Assembly: GCA_002495625.1 (NCBI GenBank)
Contig: DAGC01000008.1
Span: forward strand, 1-41,524
Direction of reading: 5' to 3'
Source: Methanobacterium sp. UBA375
Lineage (GTDB): Archaea; Methanobacteriota; Methanobacteria; Methanobacteriales; Methanobacteriaceae
Length of the DNA stretch: 41,524 bases
Positions within the stretch are counted from its first letter, which is position 1. Every line of letters begins with the position of its first letter. The notes under the pieces were generated by a model. That model worked only from the letters and a program-made list of their open reading frames with translations, had not been told where the DNA came from and did not search any database. This document shows positions 26,183-33,819 of this stretch, piece after piece. A program made the position numbers and the translations under genes.

Positions 26183-26780
26183 GGATGATTATCTGAAAGA
26201 ACTCACCAGGTTGTTGCGGAAACTGCCTAAAGGGGAAAGAGATGATGTGGTTTCAGATTATCATGAGCACTTCATAATTGGTATAGAAAAGGGTAGAAGC
26301 GAAGAAGAAATTGCAAAGGCATTAGGAAATCCAAAAACAGTAGCAAAACAGATTAATGCAGAATATATGGTCAGAAAAGCTGAAGATAAACAGTCAGCAG
26401 GCAGTATATTTGAAGCAATACTGGCTGCTGCCGGATTAGGGATTTTTAATCTCATTTTTGTGGCTGTACCTGCTCTGATAGTTGTTGCGCTTATACTAAC
26501 TTTATTTGCTGTAGGCGGAGTTATGATCTTCGGAGGAATTTTGATCACCCTTTCCTACATGTTTCAACCATTAATACCATTTCACCTTAATTTACCTCCG
26601 AATCAAGGTATACTAGGTATTTTCGAAGGAATTCTGATCGGTGTTGGTTTAACCATATTAGGAGTGGGTTTAGTCGGGGGTATGGCATATTTAACTAGAT
26701 GGTTATATGGATTAGCCATTCGATATTTAAAATATAATATAAGATTAATTGAAGGACGAAAAGGTACAAAAAAGAGTTAA
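26175..26780 (+). CDS. HAAS-domain (DUF1700-like) membrane protein
   Basis: 201 residues from the ATG at 26175, behind GGAGGGG. The N-terminal 70 residues are the HAAS helical bundle: YLKELTRLLRKLPKGERDDVVSDYHEHF and the EEEIAKALGNPKTVAKQI motif. Then four hydrophobic segments with many glycines between residues 80 and 185, and a basic end. HAAS/DUF1700 proteins are coded beside PadR regulators and are thought to sense or relay a membrane or transporter state to PadR. Coupled to padR upstream and 13 bases ahead of the winged-helix gene downstream. Confidence 0.85.
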
Positions 26781-26793
26781 GGGGGTTTATATA

Positions 26794-27141
26794 ATGAAAA
26801 AAATACTTTGGGAGTTACTGGCTGGAACTAAAGGCGGGACAAATAGGGCCAGAATTATTGATTCCTTAAAGAACAGGCCATATAATGTTAATCAACTTGC
26901 AGAAAGGTTATCTCTTAATTATAAAACTATTAAATATCATATCAATATTTTAGAAAAACATGGTATTGTTATATCTGAATCTAAAGGATATGGTGCCTTA
27001 TATTTCCTTTCTAAAGATATGGAAGATAATTTTACTACTTTTCTCGAAATTTGGGAAGCATCTACTGTAAATGATAACCATATTTATACTATGAAGGATA
27101 AAATAGCCTCTGATGTTCATAAAGGCCTGATACATCACTAA
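26794..27141 (+). CDS. Winged-helix regulator, paralogue of the gene at 35899
   Basis: 115 residues from the ATG at 26794 (ribosome site AAGGGGGT, eight bases away); longer readings start inside the previous gene. An ArsR/MarR-like winged helix: KGGTNRARIIDSLKNRPYN, LAERLSLNYKTIKYHINILEKHG with the recognition helix, then the wing SKGYGALYFLSKDME. Very close in sequence and layout to the gene at 35899-36183. Third gene of the PadR unit; the 22-bp array starts 70 bases downstream, ahead of the ABC transporter, its likely target. Confidence 0.88.
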   Translation: MKKILWELLAGTKGGTNRARIIDSLKNRPYNVNQLAERLSLNYKTIKYHINILEKHGIVISESKGYGALYFLSKDMEDNFTTFLEIWEASTVNDNHIYTMKDKIASDVHKGLIHH

Positions 27142-27210
27142 TTTTTTTTGAAAATTATACTCCTTATATCCTCTATTTTGTTAATTAGTCTTTTATTGAA
27201 CTACTTTTAT

Positions 27211-27320
27211 CCCGATTTCAAGTTAATTTTGGTATGATTTATGCTACATTTTGGATAAATTAAGACTATATTTTGGCTAAAATTTCAGGGTAATATGGTT
27301 AAATAAGGATATAATCATGG
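27211..27320 (+). repeat. Five-unit array with exact 22-bp period
   Basis: ATTTTGG occurs at 27226, 27248 and 27270, spaced exactly 22 bases, and related AATATGG and ATCATGG continue the phase at 27292 and 27314. In each 22-base unit A5, A16, T20, G21 and G22 are invariant and the left half is A/T-rich (consensus about NNRAATTTNN). ATGGTTAAAT at 27295-27304 and 27317-27326 shows the last two units are the most similar. Twenty-two bases are two helical turns, so all units face the same side of the DNA. Confidence 0.7.
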
Positions 27321-27390
27321 TTAAATTCTTAAATAAGCTTTTTATACTGTTTATGACTTATTTTATATTGGCATAGAAAGCCAATTGGTT

Positions 27391-27463
27391 AAAGGAGGTA
27401 TTTATAAAAATTAGAAAAGAATTCTATTTGGTCCCGATGAAAGAGTGGATTTTTTTATTTTAA
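27391..27463 (+). pseudogene. Possible remnant or leader peptide with intact ribosome site
   Basis: The ribosome site AAAGGAGGT is followed, five bases on, by ATA at 27404 where an ATG is expected. From there the frame is open for 19 codons (KIRKEFYLVPMKEWIFLF after the first) to a TAA at 27461. Either a start codon was lost by mutation and the gene truncated, or a short leader starts at ATA, ATT or the TTG at 27428. I see no family. Confidence 0.3.
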
Positions 27464-27532
27464 ATTAACATGCCGCCTCAAAATCCTCTCATGAGGGACT
27501 ATTTGGATTTTCAAATGATATAGGTGATAATT

Positions 27533-28585
27533 ATGAATCTTTATAACTTAGCATTCAATAACATACGCAGAAAGAAGCTCAGAAGTGCATTGACTATGCT
27601 GGGAATAATAATTGGCGCTGCCACCCTGGTCGTACTTCTTGGGGTAACTGCTGGAGCAACTTCAGCGGTTAAAGCTGAAACAGATCAGTATATGTATGAC
27701 GTGGTAATAACCCCAGCATCCAGCACTGGATCCTATTTAATGGATGCAGAAACAGTTTCTAAAATCAGAAGTAGGTCTAATCTTTTTGATTTCCGTGAAG
27801 TCACTGCTTTTAGGGAAAATATAAATGGAAACGAAATTTCTTTTGAAGGAGTGAACGACTGGAAACAGGTTAAACTAAAAAATGGGACGTCAGGAGTTGT
27901 GATAAGCCAGGATGTTGCAGATAAACTTGGTTATGGTATAGGCAGTAAAATAAAGGTCAAAGATCAGGAATTAACCATCACTGGAATATCCAATGTGGTA
28001 CAGGCACTTTACGTTCATATCGATCAGGGCACTGCAAAACAACTTACAGATGATAAAGTAAGTGCTATCTACGCCAGTACAGATGGGGATCCCCAAACTG
28101 TTGCCGATGAAATAGAAGAACAGATCAGCGGTGTTTCGGTAGAAACCAAATCTGAAAACGTGGCTGAAGTTCAGGAGATGACAGATCAGGCGCTGCTCTT
28201 CATGGGATTTATCGCGGGCATTGCTCTTCTGGTAGGAATCATAAGTGTGATAAACACCATGCTAATCAGCGTCATGGAGAGAACAAGAGAACTGGGCATA
28301 CTAAAAGCAACTGGATTTACAAACCGAGAAATAAAAGGAAGCATCTTATTTGAATCTGGCCTTTTAGGACTTTCAGGTGGAGTTATAGGTGTTATTCTGG
28401 GTATTACTGGAATTGTGGTGATTGCAAATGTGTTGAAATTGACAGAGTATATCCCTGATATGATGCCTTTATGGCTAATTTTGGGTGTTATTGCTGGTGC
28501 TACGCTTCTAAGTGTCTTAGCAGGACTCTATCCTGCAATGCGTGCTTCTAAATTGAATGTTGTGGAGGCTTTAAGAAATGAGTAA
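27533..28585 (+). CDS. MacB/FtsX-type ABC transporter permease
   Basis: 350 residues from the ATG at 27533, which follows AGGTGAT; a GTG three codons earlier is inside that site. Layout of the MacB permease family: an N-terminal transmembrane segment (ALTMLGIIIGAATLVVLLGV) behind basic residues, a large extracytoplasmic MacB core domain (residues 45-215), then three transmembrane helices near 225-340, with the conserved ERTRELGILKATGFT coupling region between the first two. Eight bases overlap with the ATPase gene. Exporters of this type often expel peptides or lipophilic compounds, or act mechanically on the envelope; the substrate is unknown. Confidence 0.92.
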   Translation: MNLYNLAFNNIRRKKLRSALTMLGIIIGAATLVVLLGVTAGATSAVKAETDQYMYDVVITPASSTGSYLMDAETVSKIRSRSNLFDFREVTAFRENINGNEISFEGVNDWKQVKLKNGTSGVVISQDVADKLGYGIGSKIKVKDQELTITGISNVVQALYVHIDQGTAKQLTDDKVSAIYASTDGDPQTVADEIEEQISGVSVETKSENVAEVQEMTDQALLFMGFIAGIALLVGIISVINTMLISVMERTRELGILKATGFTNREIKGSILFESGLLGLSGGVIGVILGITGIVVIANVLKLTEYIPDMMPLWLILGVIAGATLLSVLAGLYPAMRASKLNVVEALRNE

Positions 28586-29234
28586 TTATATAATTGAATT
28601 TGAGGATGTTTGGAAGACTTATAATATGGGTAATACGGAAATAAATGCCTTAGCCGGTTTAAATTTGACCCTGGAGAAGGGATCATTTACAGCGGTAATG
28701 GGGCCATCGGGATCCGGGAAATCAACATTTCTGCACGTGGCCGGGATACTGGACACCCCCACCAAGGGGGTTTTCCGGATAAATGGAAAACAAGCCAGTA
28801 AATTATCTGTAAAAGAGCAGGCAAAACTTCGCCGGAATGAGATCGGATTTATCTTTCAGAGATTTAATCTGATGTCTCAGCTTACTATTCTAGAAAATTT
28901 GACACTACCCATGATAAATGAAGACACCCAGAAAGCAATGAATATTCTAGATAATATGGGATTGGAGGGGAAATATGCAAAACGCCCAGGACAACTGTCT
29001 GGTGGAGAACAACAGCGAGTGGCAATAGCCCGGGCCCTGATAAATAATCCATCCATCATTCTTGCAGATGAACCTACAGGAGAGCTGGACAGCAAAAATG
29101 CAAACTCAATAATGCAGATACTTCAAGATTTAAATAGAAATAAAGGTGTGAGCATCGTCATCGTTACTCACAACCCTGAAGCAGCGGCATTTACAGATCA
29201 AATCCTTCAAATGAGGGATGGTAACGTTGTATAG
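28578..29234 (+). CDS. MacB/LolD-type ABC transporter ATPase
   Basis: 218 residues. All ATPase motifs are intact: Walker A GPSGSGKST, Q-loop GFIFQRFNLM, signature LSGGEQQRV, Walker B IILADEPTGELD and the switch histidine in VIVTHNPEA. It is of the LolD/MacB class that pairs with MacB-like permeases, and it overlaps the permease gene by eight bases. Last gene of the cassette that began with PadR; followed after 25 bases by a decayed copy of the acetyltransferase end. Confidence 0.95.
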   Translation: MSNYIIEFEDVWKTYNMGNTEINALAGLNLTLEKGSFTAVMGPSGSGKSTFLHVAGILDTPTKGVFRINGKQASKLSVKEQAKLRRNEIGFIFQRFNLMSQLTILENLTLPMINEDTQKAMNILDNMGLEGKYAKRPGQLSGGEQQRVAIARALINNPSIILADEPTGELDSKNANSIMQILQDLNRNKGVSIVIVTHNPEAAAFTDQILQMRDGNVV

Positions 29235-29259
29235 CTATCAAAATAAACTGCTAACTATA

Positions 29260-29316
29260 GTTGAATGGATCTTCAAGGACCAGGGGCACCTTTGATAATA
29301 TGGAGCTTTGATTTAG
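29260..29316 (+). pseudogene. Decayed duplicate of the acetyltransferase 3' end
   Basis: These 57 bases align with 25614-25667, the last 18 codons of the GNAT gene, including the stop. Shared blocks are TTGAATGGAT (one change), GGCACCTTTGAT (12 bases) and ATGGAGC with TTTGATTTAG. The copy has a one-base insertion, a three-base insertion (AAT) and a one-base loss, so it cannot code for the same peptide. It marks the right edge of the PadR-ABC cassette. Confidence 0.8.
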
Positions 29317-29320
29317 AAAG

Positions 29321-30757
29321 TTACAAATATTGCCTGGATTTTTCTATTCTTTTTTCTTTTTTAGCTTCCCCTAAAACAGTTTCGATGTCTCTTTCTAAAC
29401 TCTCACAGGCATCTATTAAATCATTATAGAGTATGTTAATCTGCTCTCGGCTTAGGGTTAGTCTGATCACGATCCTCATGATGGCCCGGTCTTCAGCATT
29501 CTTGGGGAGGGTGTAAGCTGGTATGATCCAGCCACGCTGTCTCATTCGGTCAGATAAACTGAAAACATCGAATGGAAGGCTTTCATCCAGTTCAAATGCT
29601 ACCAGAGGTAAAACCTTGCTTTCTTTGTTTATTATCTTGAATTTGCCACTTTTCTCCATCATGTTGGCCAAATAATTTGTATTTACCATTAAAACATGCA
29701 TTAACGCTTCGTATCCTTCTCTTCCGAGATTTAACAGGTTAAAGTATTGTGTAATAACTGTACTTGCTCCTTTAGAGAAATTAAGATTGTAAGTGGGCAT
29801 GACTCCGCCGAGATAGTTGACTTCGAAAATTAGATCATCGGGCAGGTCACCATTGTCCCTGAAGATCAGGAAACCAGCGCCTGGATAAACCAAACCGTAC
29901 TTATGACCGGAGACATTGATGGTTTTTACCTGAGATAATCGGAAATCCCATTTCAAGTCGGGGAGAATGAAGGGGACTACAAATCCTCCGCTGGCCGCGT
30001 CAACGTGTATAGGGATATCCCATCCTTTTTCCTCCTTCACTTCCTCGAGCATCTGGTTTATTTCCTCGACAGGGTCCATATCTCCGGTGAAAGTGGTTCC
30101 AACTACGGTGCCTACGCATATGGTGTTTTCATCAAGGTTCTCCCTTACCTGATCCACATCTAAAACGAAGTTATCGTGGTCCATGGGTAATATCCTGGGT
30201 TCAACGTCAAAATATCGTGCAAATTTTTTCCAAACCACGTGGACATCCTCACCGAAGATTATATTGGGGTTATCGGTGGATTTCCCTTCGGATTCCCTTT
30301 TTTTCTTCCAGTTCCATTTATGGGCTAAAAGTCCCAACAATATGGATTCTGAAGAGCCTATGGCGCTGGTTCCTACCGGTTCTTCATCGGTGGGTGCGTG
30401 ATATAGTCTGGCCAGGATATTTATAACCCGATCCTGTATTAAATTGGAATAGGGGTATTCGTCCTGGTCGATGAAATTTTTCCCTGCATTTTCCATGAAT
30501 AGTTTGTTGGCATAATCATCCATTTCCGTAGTAACGAAGCTGGCCAGGTTCAATGCAGGATTACCATCCAGTTTAAGTTCATTATCTATCATATAGTATA
30601 CCATTTCACTGGATATTGATTTGTCTGGTATTTCATACTGCGGTGATCTTTTCACATAAAAGGCCAGTAAACTTCTGGTCACCGGATCATCGGTGAGCTC
30701 TTCCAATTCTACCATTAACTCTTCCAATTCTTCATCGCTTAAAACACGGGATAGCAT
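29321..30757 (-). CDS. Glutamate decarboxylase
   Basis: 478 residues, pyridoxal-phosphate group II decarboxylase. Strong resemblance along its length to bacterial GadA/GadB: DNELKLDGNPALNLASFVTT, GTSAIGSSESILLGL, HVDAASGGFVVPF (251-263) and INVSGHKYGLV with the cofactor lysine K286; then FEVNYLGGVMPTYNLNFS and RQRGWIIPAYTLP. This is longer than, and different from, MfnA, the tyrosine/aspartate decarboxylase of methanofuran synthesis (about 380 residues). Glutamate to GABA consumes a proton, so acid tolerance is one role, but no gadC antiporter is nearby. An inverted repeat lies about 90 bases upstream. Confidence 0.9.
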   Translation of the reverse strand: MLSRVLSDEELEELMVELEELTDDPVTRSLLAFYVKRSPQYEIPDKSISSEMVYYMIDNELKLDGNPALNLASFVTTEMDDYANKLFMENAGKNFIDQDEYPYSNLIQDRVINILARLYHAPTDEEPVGTSAIGSSESILLGLLAHKWNWKKKRESEGKSTDNPNIIFGEDVHVVWKKFARYFDVEPRILPMDHDNFVLDVDQVRENLDENTICVGTVVGTTFTGDMDPVEEINQMLEEVKEEKGWDIPIHVDAASGGFVVPFILPDLKWDFRLSQVKTINVSGHKYGLVYPGAGFLIFRDNGDLPDDLIFEVNYLGGVMPTYNLNFSKGASTVITQYFNLLNLGREGYEALMHVLMVNTNYLANMMEKSGKFKIINKESKVLPLVAFELDESLPFDVFSLSDRMRQRGWIIPAYTLPKNAEDRAIMRIVIRLTLSREQINILYNDLIDACESLERDIETVLGEAKKEKRIEKSRQYL

Positions 30758-30844
30758 TTATAAAACCCCCTTCTGTATCATACGATTTACAATAAGAAAA
30801 TAGTTGTATAAATAATGTTCTTGTCACCCCCTAATATGGGAAAT

Positions 30845-30876
30845 ATGATAGAATTATAAGTGATCATCACTATCAT
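30845..30876. promoter_or_regulatory. Nested inverted repeats upstream of glutamate decarboxylase
   Basis: ATGATAG (30845-30851) and CTATCAT (30870-30876) are inverted copies, and between them AGTGAT-C-ATCACT (30859-30871) is a 13-base palindrome that overlaps the right arm. It is about 90 bases upstream of the decarboxylase start, in a 180-base stretch (30758-30934) with no gene. A regulator site is likely; which regulator is not clear. Confidence 0.45.
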
Positions 30877-30934
30877 AAAACCGCTTGAAAATCCTGCAAA
30901 TTGTTAATGTAAGCCATAACCGAGTTTTATGTGT

Positions 30935-31242
30935 TCTTTTATCATCTGGTGTTTTATGAATTTAGAATTGGATACTTCCAAAGTCCATCACCGCATCTTA
31001 AAACCCGGCGGTAAATATTTCATCAGTGACATGTGAAGGGATATGAACCCTATTTTGTAAATTGTTCTTAAATTTAGTGACTAAACCGAAAGAAATAAGA
31101 CCCGGACTTAAATCATCTATAAACGCATCTTATACTGTAGATGAAATTCGAGAAATACTCGAAAAATCAGAATTAAAGAATTCCACGGTTAAAAAGACAT
31201 TTACCGGTATAAAATACAGGAGAAAAAAGAATAATACAAGGG
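30935..31242 (+). pseudogene. Class I SAM-dependent methyltransferase, decayed
   Basis: Pieces of a UbiE-like methyltransferase are readable in order but in different frames: VFYEF, then HHRILKPGGKYFISDM, a TGA stop, RDMNPIL, a TAA stop, IVLKFS, then after a frameshift TKPKEIRPGLKSSINASYTVDEIREILEKSELKNSTVK (31086-31200). The HRxLKPGGxxxISD block is the typical post-motif III segment of these enzymes. The N-terminal SAM-binding half is missing. Two stops, a frameshift and the missing half make it dead. An intact methyltransferase of another kind lies at 39954. Confidence 0.75.
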
Positions 31243-32001
31243 TTATTCTAATTTTAAACTGGCAATGTAATTGTATCCTTTCTTGGAATAATCCCGTACA
31301 ATATCGTTGTCCATCAAAACTTCGGTTTTGCGACCAAAATGTTCTGCAGCCAGTTTCAGATGATAAAATGCAATGCCAATGTCAATAGGGATGAACCTAC
31401 CAGCCAGAACCCCTCTAATGATGCTGGGTTTAATGGAATAGGCATGGATCATATTTTCATTGCCTGTAAAGAACCATGGCTGATAATTACCTGCAGATGG
31501 GGCAAAACGCGCTGCTTCCATTATCTCTTCTGCACCTTCAACATCGCTTATCTCCTGGAGGGATTTCCGCTTAAACTCTAAAGTACTGCTTCTATAAAGT
31601 GGTTCTGCGGGCCTTCCAAAGGCTATCAGGATGATGAATTCCTGGCGGGAACTTTCCAATATTTCATTGGTGGGTTTGGGAATTCCCTGCCAGCAAGTGC
31701 CTATTCCATTTGCAGAGAGGAACAAATCCATTTGCTGGAGCATGAAGCCGATATTAGTCAAATAACCTTCTTTTTCCTCTGAAAATGCGGCTATATAGTG
31801 TGGTGCCTTTTTCATAAACCTTCTTTTAACATCCTCTGTTGATATTATCTTCAAATCAACTTCAATGTCATCATACAGGGGTGTTAAAGACTGGATATGG
31901 CTTGAAATTTCATTCAGCGTGTTTTGGTTAAGCGGTGTTAAATCGTAGTTCCTGATGGATTTTCGTTTGAAGATTGTTTCGTAAAGTTCTATTTTTTCCA
32001 C
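31243..32001 (-). CDS. Nitroreductase family protein (TM1586-like, two-lobed)
   Basis: 252 residues. N-terminal flavin-phosphate motif FKRKSIRNYDLTPLNQ and middle ANGIGTCWQGIPKPTNEIL, followed by an additional second lobe with ARFAPSAGNYQPWFF and FIPIDIGIAFYHLKLAAEHF. In this group one chain contains both halves normally given by a nitroreductase dimer (putative TM nitroreductase family). GTG start behind GGGAGAC. It follows the flavodoxin gene by 17 bases, so flavodoxin and nitroreductase probably form an operon in an FMN-based electron-transfer chain. Confidence 0.87.
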   Translation of the reverse strand: MEKIELYETIFKRKSIRNYDLTPLNQNTLNEISSHIQSLTPLYDDIEVDLKIISTEDVKRRFMKKAPHYIAAFSEEKEGYLTNIGFMLQQMDLFLSANGIGTCWQGIPKPTNEILESSRQEFIILIAFGRPAEPLYRSSTLEFKRKSLQEISDVEGAEEIMEAARFAPSAGNYQPWFFTGNENMIHAYSIKPSIIRGVLAGRFIPIDIGIAFYHLKLAAEHFGRKTEVLMDNDIVRDYSKKGYNYIASLKLE

Positions 32002-32018
32002 TTTTAGGTCTCCCTGAA

Positions 32019-32465
32019 TTAATATTTCCTTTTTAAATCCATTGCGAACGTTTCTGCATTTTCTAAGTCTTCTTCATCAGGTTTTCCCTTACTTATTCCA
32101 CCCACTATTTTGGTAAGCCCGTAGGTATCGTATCCTTTACAGTGGAACTCTCCAATGACATCAAAACCTTTATCCAGTAAATTTTCCTTCAGCCATTTGT
32201 TGGGCTTTCCTCGGCCGCTGGTTGTAAATACAAATGCCTTTTTGTTATCTGCAGCGTCGAGTCCTTCAACGAAATTCATAAACTTTTTATGGGGTTTACC
32301 GTAGTATATTCCAGAACCAAAGCCAATTAGGTCGTATTTTTTAATTATATCTTTATTAACATCTTTTAAATCCAATAATTCTGCTTCAAGAGTCTTGGCC
32401 ATTACTTCAGCAATTTTTTTGGTATTTCCATGATGTATGGACTTGTATATTATCGCAATTTTCAT
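32019..32465 (-). CDS. Flavodoxin family protein
   Basis: 148 residues, single flavodoxin domain. FMN-phosphate loop KSIHHGNTKKIAE at residues 8-20, second loop GFGSGIYYGKPHKKFMNF, and third TTSGRGKPNKWL. The N-terminal loop (SIHHGNT) is the short-chain type also seen at 38478 (SYHHNNT); the two are clear paralogues, both ending in a KGKPDEEDL-like motif. Lies between an ArsR regulator upstream and a nitroreductase downstream on the same strand. Confidence 0.92.
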   Translation of the reverse strand: MKIAIIYKSIHHGNTKKIAEVMAKTLEAELLDLKDVNKDIIKKYDLIGFGSGIYYGKPHKKFMNFVEGLDAADNKKAFVFTTSGRGKPNKWLKENLLDKGFDVIGEFHCKGYDTYGLTKIVGGISKGKPDEEDLENAETFAMDLKRKY

Positions 32466-32513
32466 TTTTCAACTTCCGTCTTACCATTTCAAAGTTTAAT
32501 AATTTGACAACTT

Positions 32514-32523
32514 TCGAATTGTA
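32514..32523 (+). promoter_or_regulatory. Putative ArsR half-site upstream of flavodoxin
   Basis: TCGAATTGTA here is the same 10-base word found, in opposite orientation, at 32865-32874 in the arsR promoter. It lies between arsR and the flavodoxin gene, about 50 bases upstream of the flavodoxin start. Probably a second binding site of the same regulator. Confidence 0.35.
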
Positions 32524-32539
32524 GTTTCGTTAAAGAAAT

Positions 32540-32842
32540 TCAATGTTCATTTCTATTCAGATTTAAAAACTCATTCATTTTGTCAACCATTTCCTCATTG
32601 ACCTTGGCCACCAAATACTTGCCTTTCCTCTCGGTGAAGATTAATTCAGCGTTGGTCAGTTCTTTAAGGTGATGAGAAATGGTGGGTGCGCCTATATTTA
32701 AGGATTCAGTAATTTCACATAGAAGACATCCATAGTTTGTTTTATAATTAGCTTCTTGTTTTTCAACGATTTGCAGGTACAATTCCAACCGGTTAGGGTT
32801 TGAAAGAGCTTTAAAGACCTTGGCCATTTTTTTGGTATCCAA
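32540..32842 (-). CDS. ArsR-family transcriptional regulator
   Basis: 100 residues. ArsR winged helix: VFKALSNPNRLELYLQIVE, the metal-box-like region NYGCLLCEITESLNIGAPTISHHLKELTNA, and the wing FTERKGKYLVAKVN. The CLLCEI motif puts two cysteines (CxxC) at the start of the helix where ArsR/SmtB sensors bind metals or react with oxidants, so it may be thiol-based. TTG start with GGTGA upstream. Flanked by palindromic sites; likely controls itself, the flavodoxin and nitroreductase, and perhaps the divergent hydrolase. Confidence 0.9.
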   Translation of the reverse strand: MDTKKMAKVFKALSNPNRLELYLQIVEKQEANYKTNYGCLLCEITESLNIGAPTISHHLKELTNAELIFTERKGKYLVAKVNEEMVDKMNEFLNLNRNEH

Positions 32843-32864
32843 TTTGAATTCACCGTCTGACTTT

Positions 32865-32885
32865 TACAATTCGATAAGTATCGAA
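32865..32885. promoter_or_regulatory. Palindromic operator candidate for ArsR
   Basis: TTCGATA-AG-TATCGAA at 32870-32885 is a perfect 7-bp inverted repeat with a two-base centre, typical in size for ArsR operators. It overlaps TACAATTCGA at 32865-32874, whose complement TCGAATTGTA recurs before the flavodoxin gene. It lies 28 bases upstream of the arsR start codon, where binding would autoregulate. Confidence 0.55.
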
Positions 32886-32979
32886 GTAAATATGGTTGTT
32901 GAACCTTATATAATTTGCGTTATTAATGAAAAAAATATAGTATCTACATCTTGTCGATTAATTTATTGAGAGACCAACC

Positions 32980-33762
32980 ATGAAACTCTACACCAAAGAA
33001 ACCAATCCAGAAAACAAAGAAACTATCCTCTTTATCCACGGCTACAACATGGCCGGCTGGATGTGGGCTGAGCAGGTTAAAGCTTTCAGTGATTATCACT
33101 GCTTAGTCCCGGACCTCCCAGAGCATGGAAATAGCAGTGATGTTGAACCGTTCACCATAGATGGCGCTGCACAGATATTGATAGATCTCATTTTAGATAA
33201 AGCTCATAATGGTAAGGCCCATCTGGTGGGGATGTCCCTCGGTGCCCAGGTAGTCCTTCAAATTTTAAGCAAGGCACCCGAAGTTGTTGATCATGCACTT
33301 ATAAGCGGAGCGCTTGTAAACACCACCCCTCCATCTGAAAGTTTTCAAAAACTATTGGACTACCTGCTCGAGGTTTATATTCCTATAAAAAATCATCATC
33401 TTTCTATTGGAAGTTACATACGGTCTTATGGTATACCGAGGAACTTTATCAGGAAGTTTAAAGAATCTACCTATGTTATCTCGGAGGATTCTTCTGATCG
33501 GATAATAAGGGAAAATTTGCTCTTTGAAAGACCTAACAGCCTTGAAAAGGTGAACACGCCTGTGTTGGTGATGTTTGGTGAGAAAGATTACCGGATCATA
33601 AAGGAATCGGCCGATGAACTACTGAATGTAATCCCAAATTCAAAAGGGGCAGTAGCCAGGAAAGTGGGGCATATGTGGAATATGGAAAAACCAGAACTTT
33701 TCAACGATGTTTTAAGGGCATGGATAACTGATAATCCTCTGCCTGAAACTTTAAAAGCTTGA
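32980..33762 (+). CDS. Alpha/beta hydrolase
   Basis: 260 residues with an alpha/beta hydrolase fold. Oxyanion-hole motif FIHGYNMAGWMWAEQ, nucleophile elbow LVGMSLGAQVV (serine of GMSLG), and the late histidine in KVGHMWNMEKPELF; the acid is probably the aspartate in MFGEKDYRI. Size and sequence suit a small-ester or C-C hydrolase; the substrate is unknown. No ribosome site at ATG 32980, so it may be leaderless. Divergent from arsR. Confidence 0.87.
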   Translation: MKLYTKETNPENKETILFIHGYNMAGWMWAEQVKAFSDYHCLVPDLPEHGNSSDVEPFTIDGAAQILIDLILDKAHNGKAHLVGMSLGAQVVLQILSKAPEVVDHALISGALVNTTPPSESFQKLLDYLLEVYIPIKNHHLSIGSYIRSYGIPRNFIRKFKESTYVISEDSSDRIIRENLLFERPNSLEKVNTPVLVMFGEKDYRIIKESADELLNVIPNSKGAVARKVGHMWNMEKPELFNDVLRAWITDNPLPETLKA

Positions 33763-33819
33763 AACAATTTAGAAAAATTTTTATCACTGACGGTCTAACT
33801 ATTTCCAAGGAGGGATATT

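Larger units (their letters stand above)
27142..27532 (+). promoter_or_regulatory. Regulatory region between winged-helix gene and ABC transporter
   Basis: 391 bases without a normal gene. In order: a T-run; a five-unit array with 22-base period (27211-27320); TATA-like boxes; an inverted repeat ATTGGC/GCCAAT (27367-27372 and 27380-27385); a perfect ribosome site AAAGGAGGT (27391-27399) that serves no ordinary start codon; a hairpin region where AAAATCC (27480-27486) can pair with GGATTTT (27505-27511), or CCTC (27485-27488) with GAGG (27493-27496), but not both; and the permease ribosome site AGGTGAT at 27522-27528. Confidence 0.55.

Noticed and set aside
27211..27320. CRISPR array
   Set aside because: The period is 22 bases with only a short, variable conserved core, no spacers and no cas genes.
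31062..31388. 108-codon ORF as an intact gene
   Set aside because: Its first half is the C-terminal part of a broken methyltransferase and its second half runs antisense into the nitroreductase gene.
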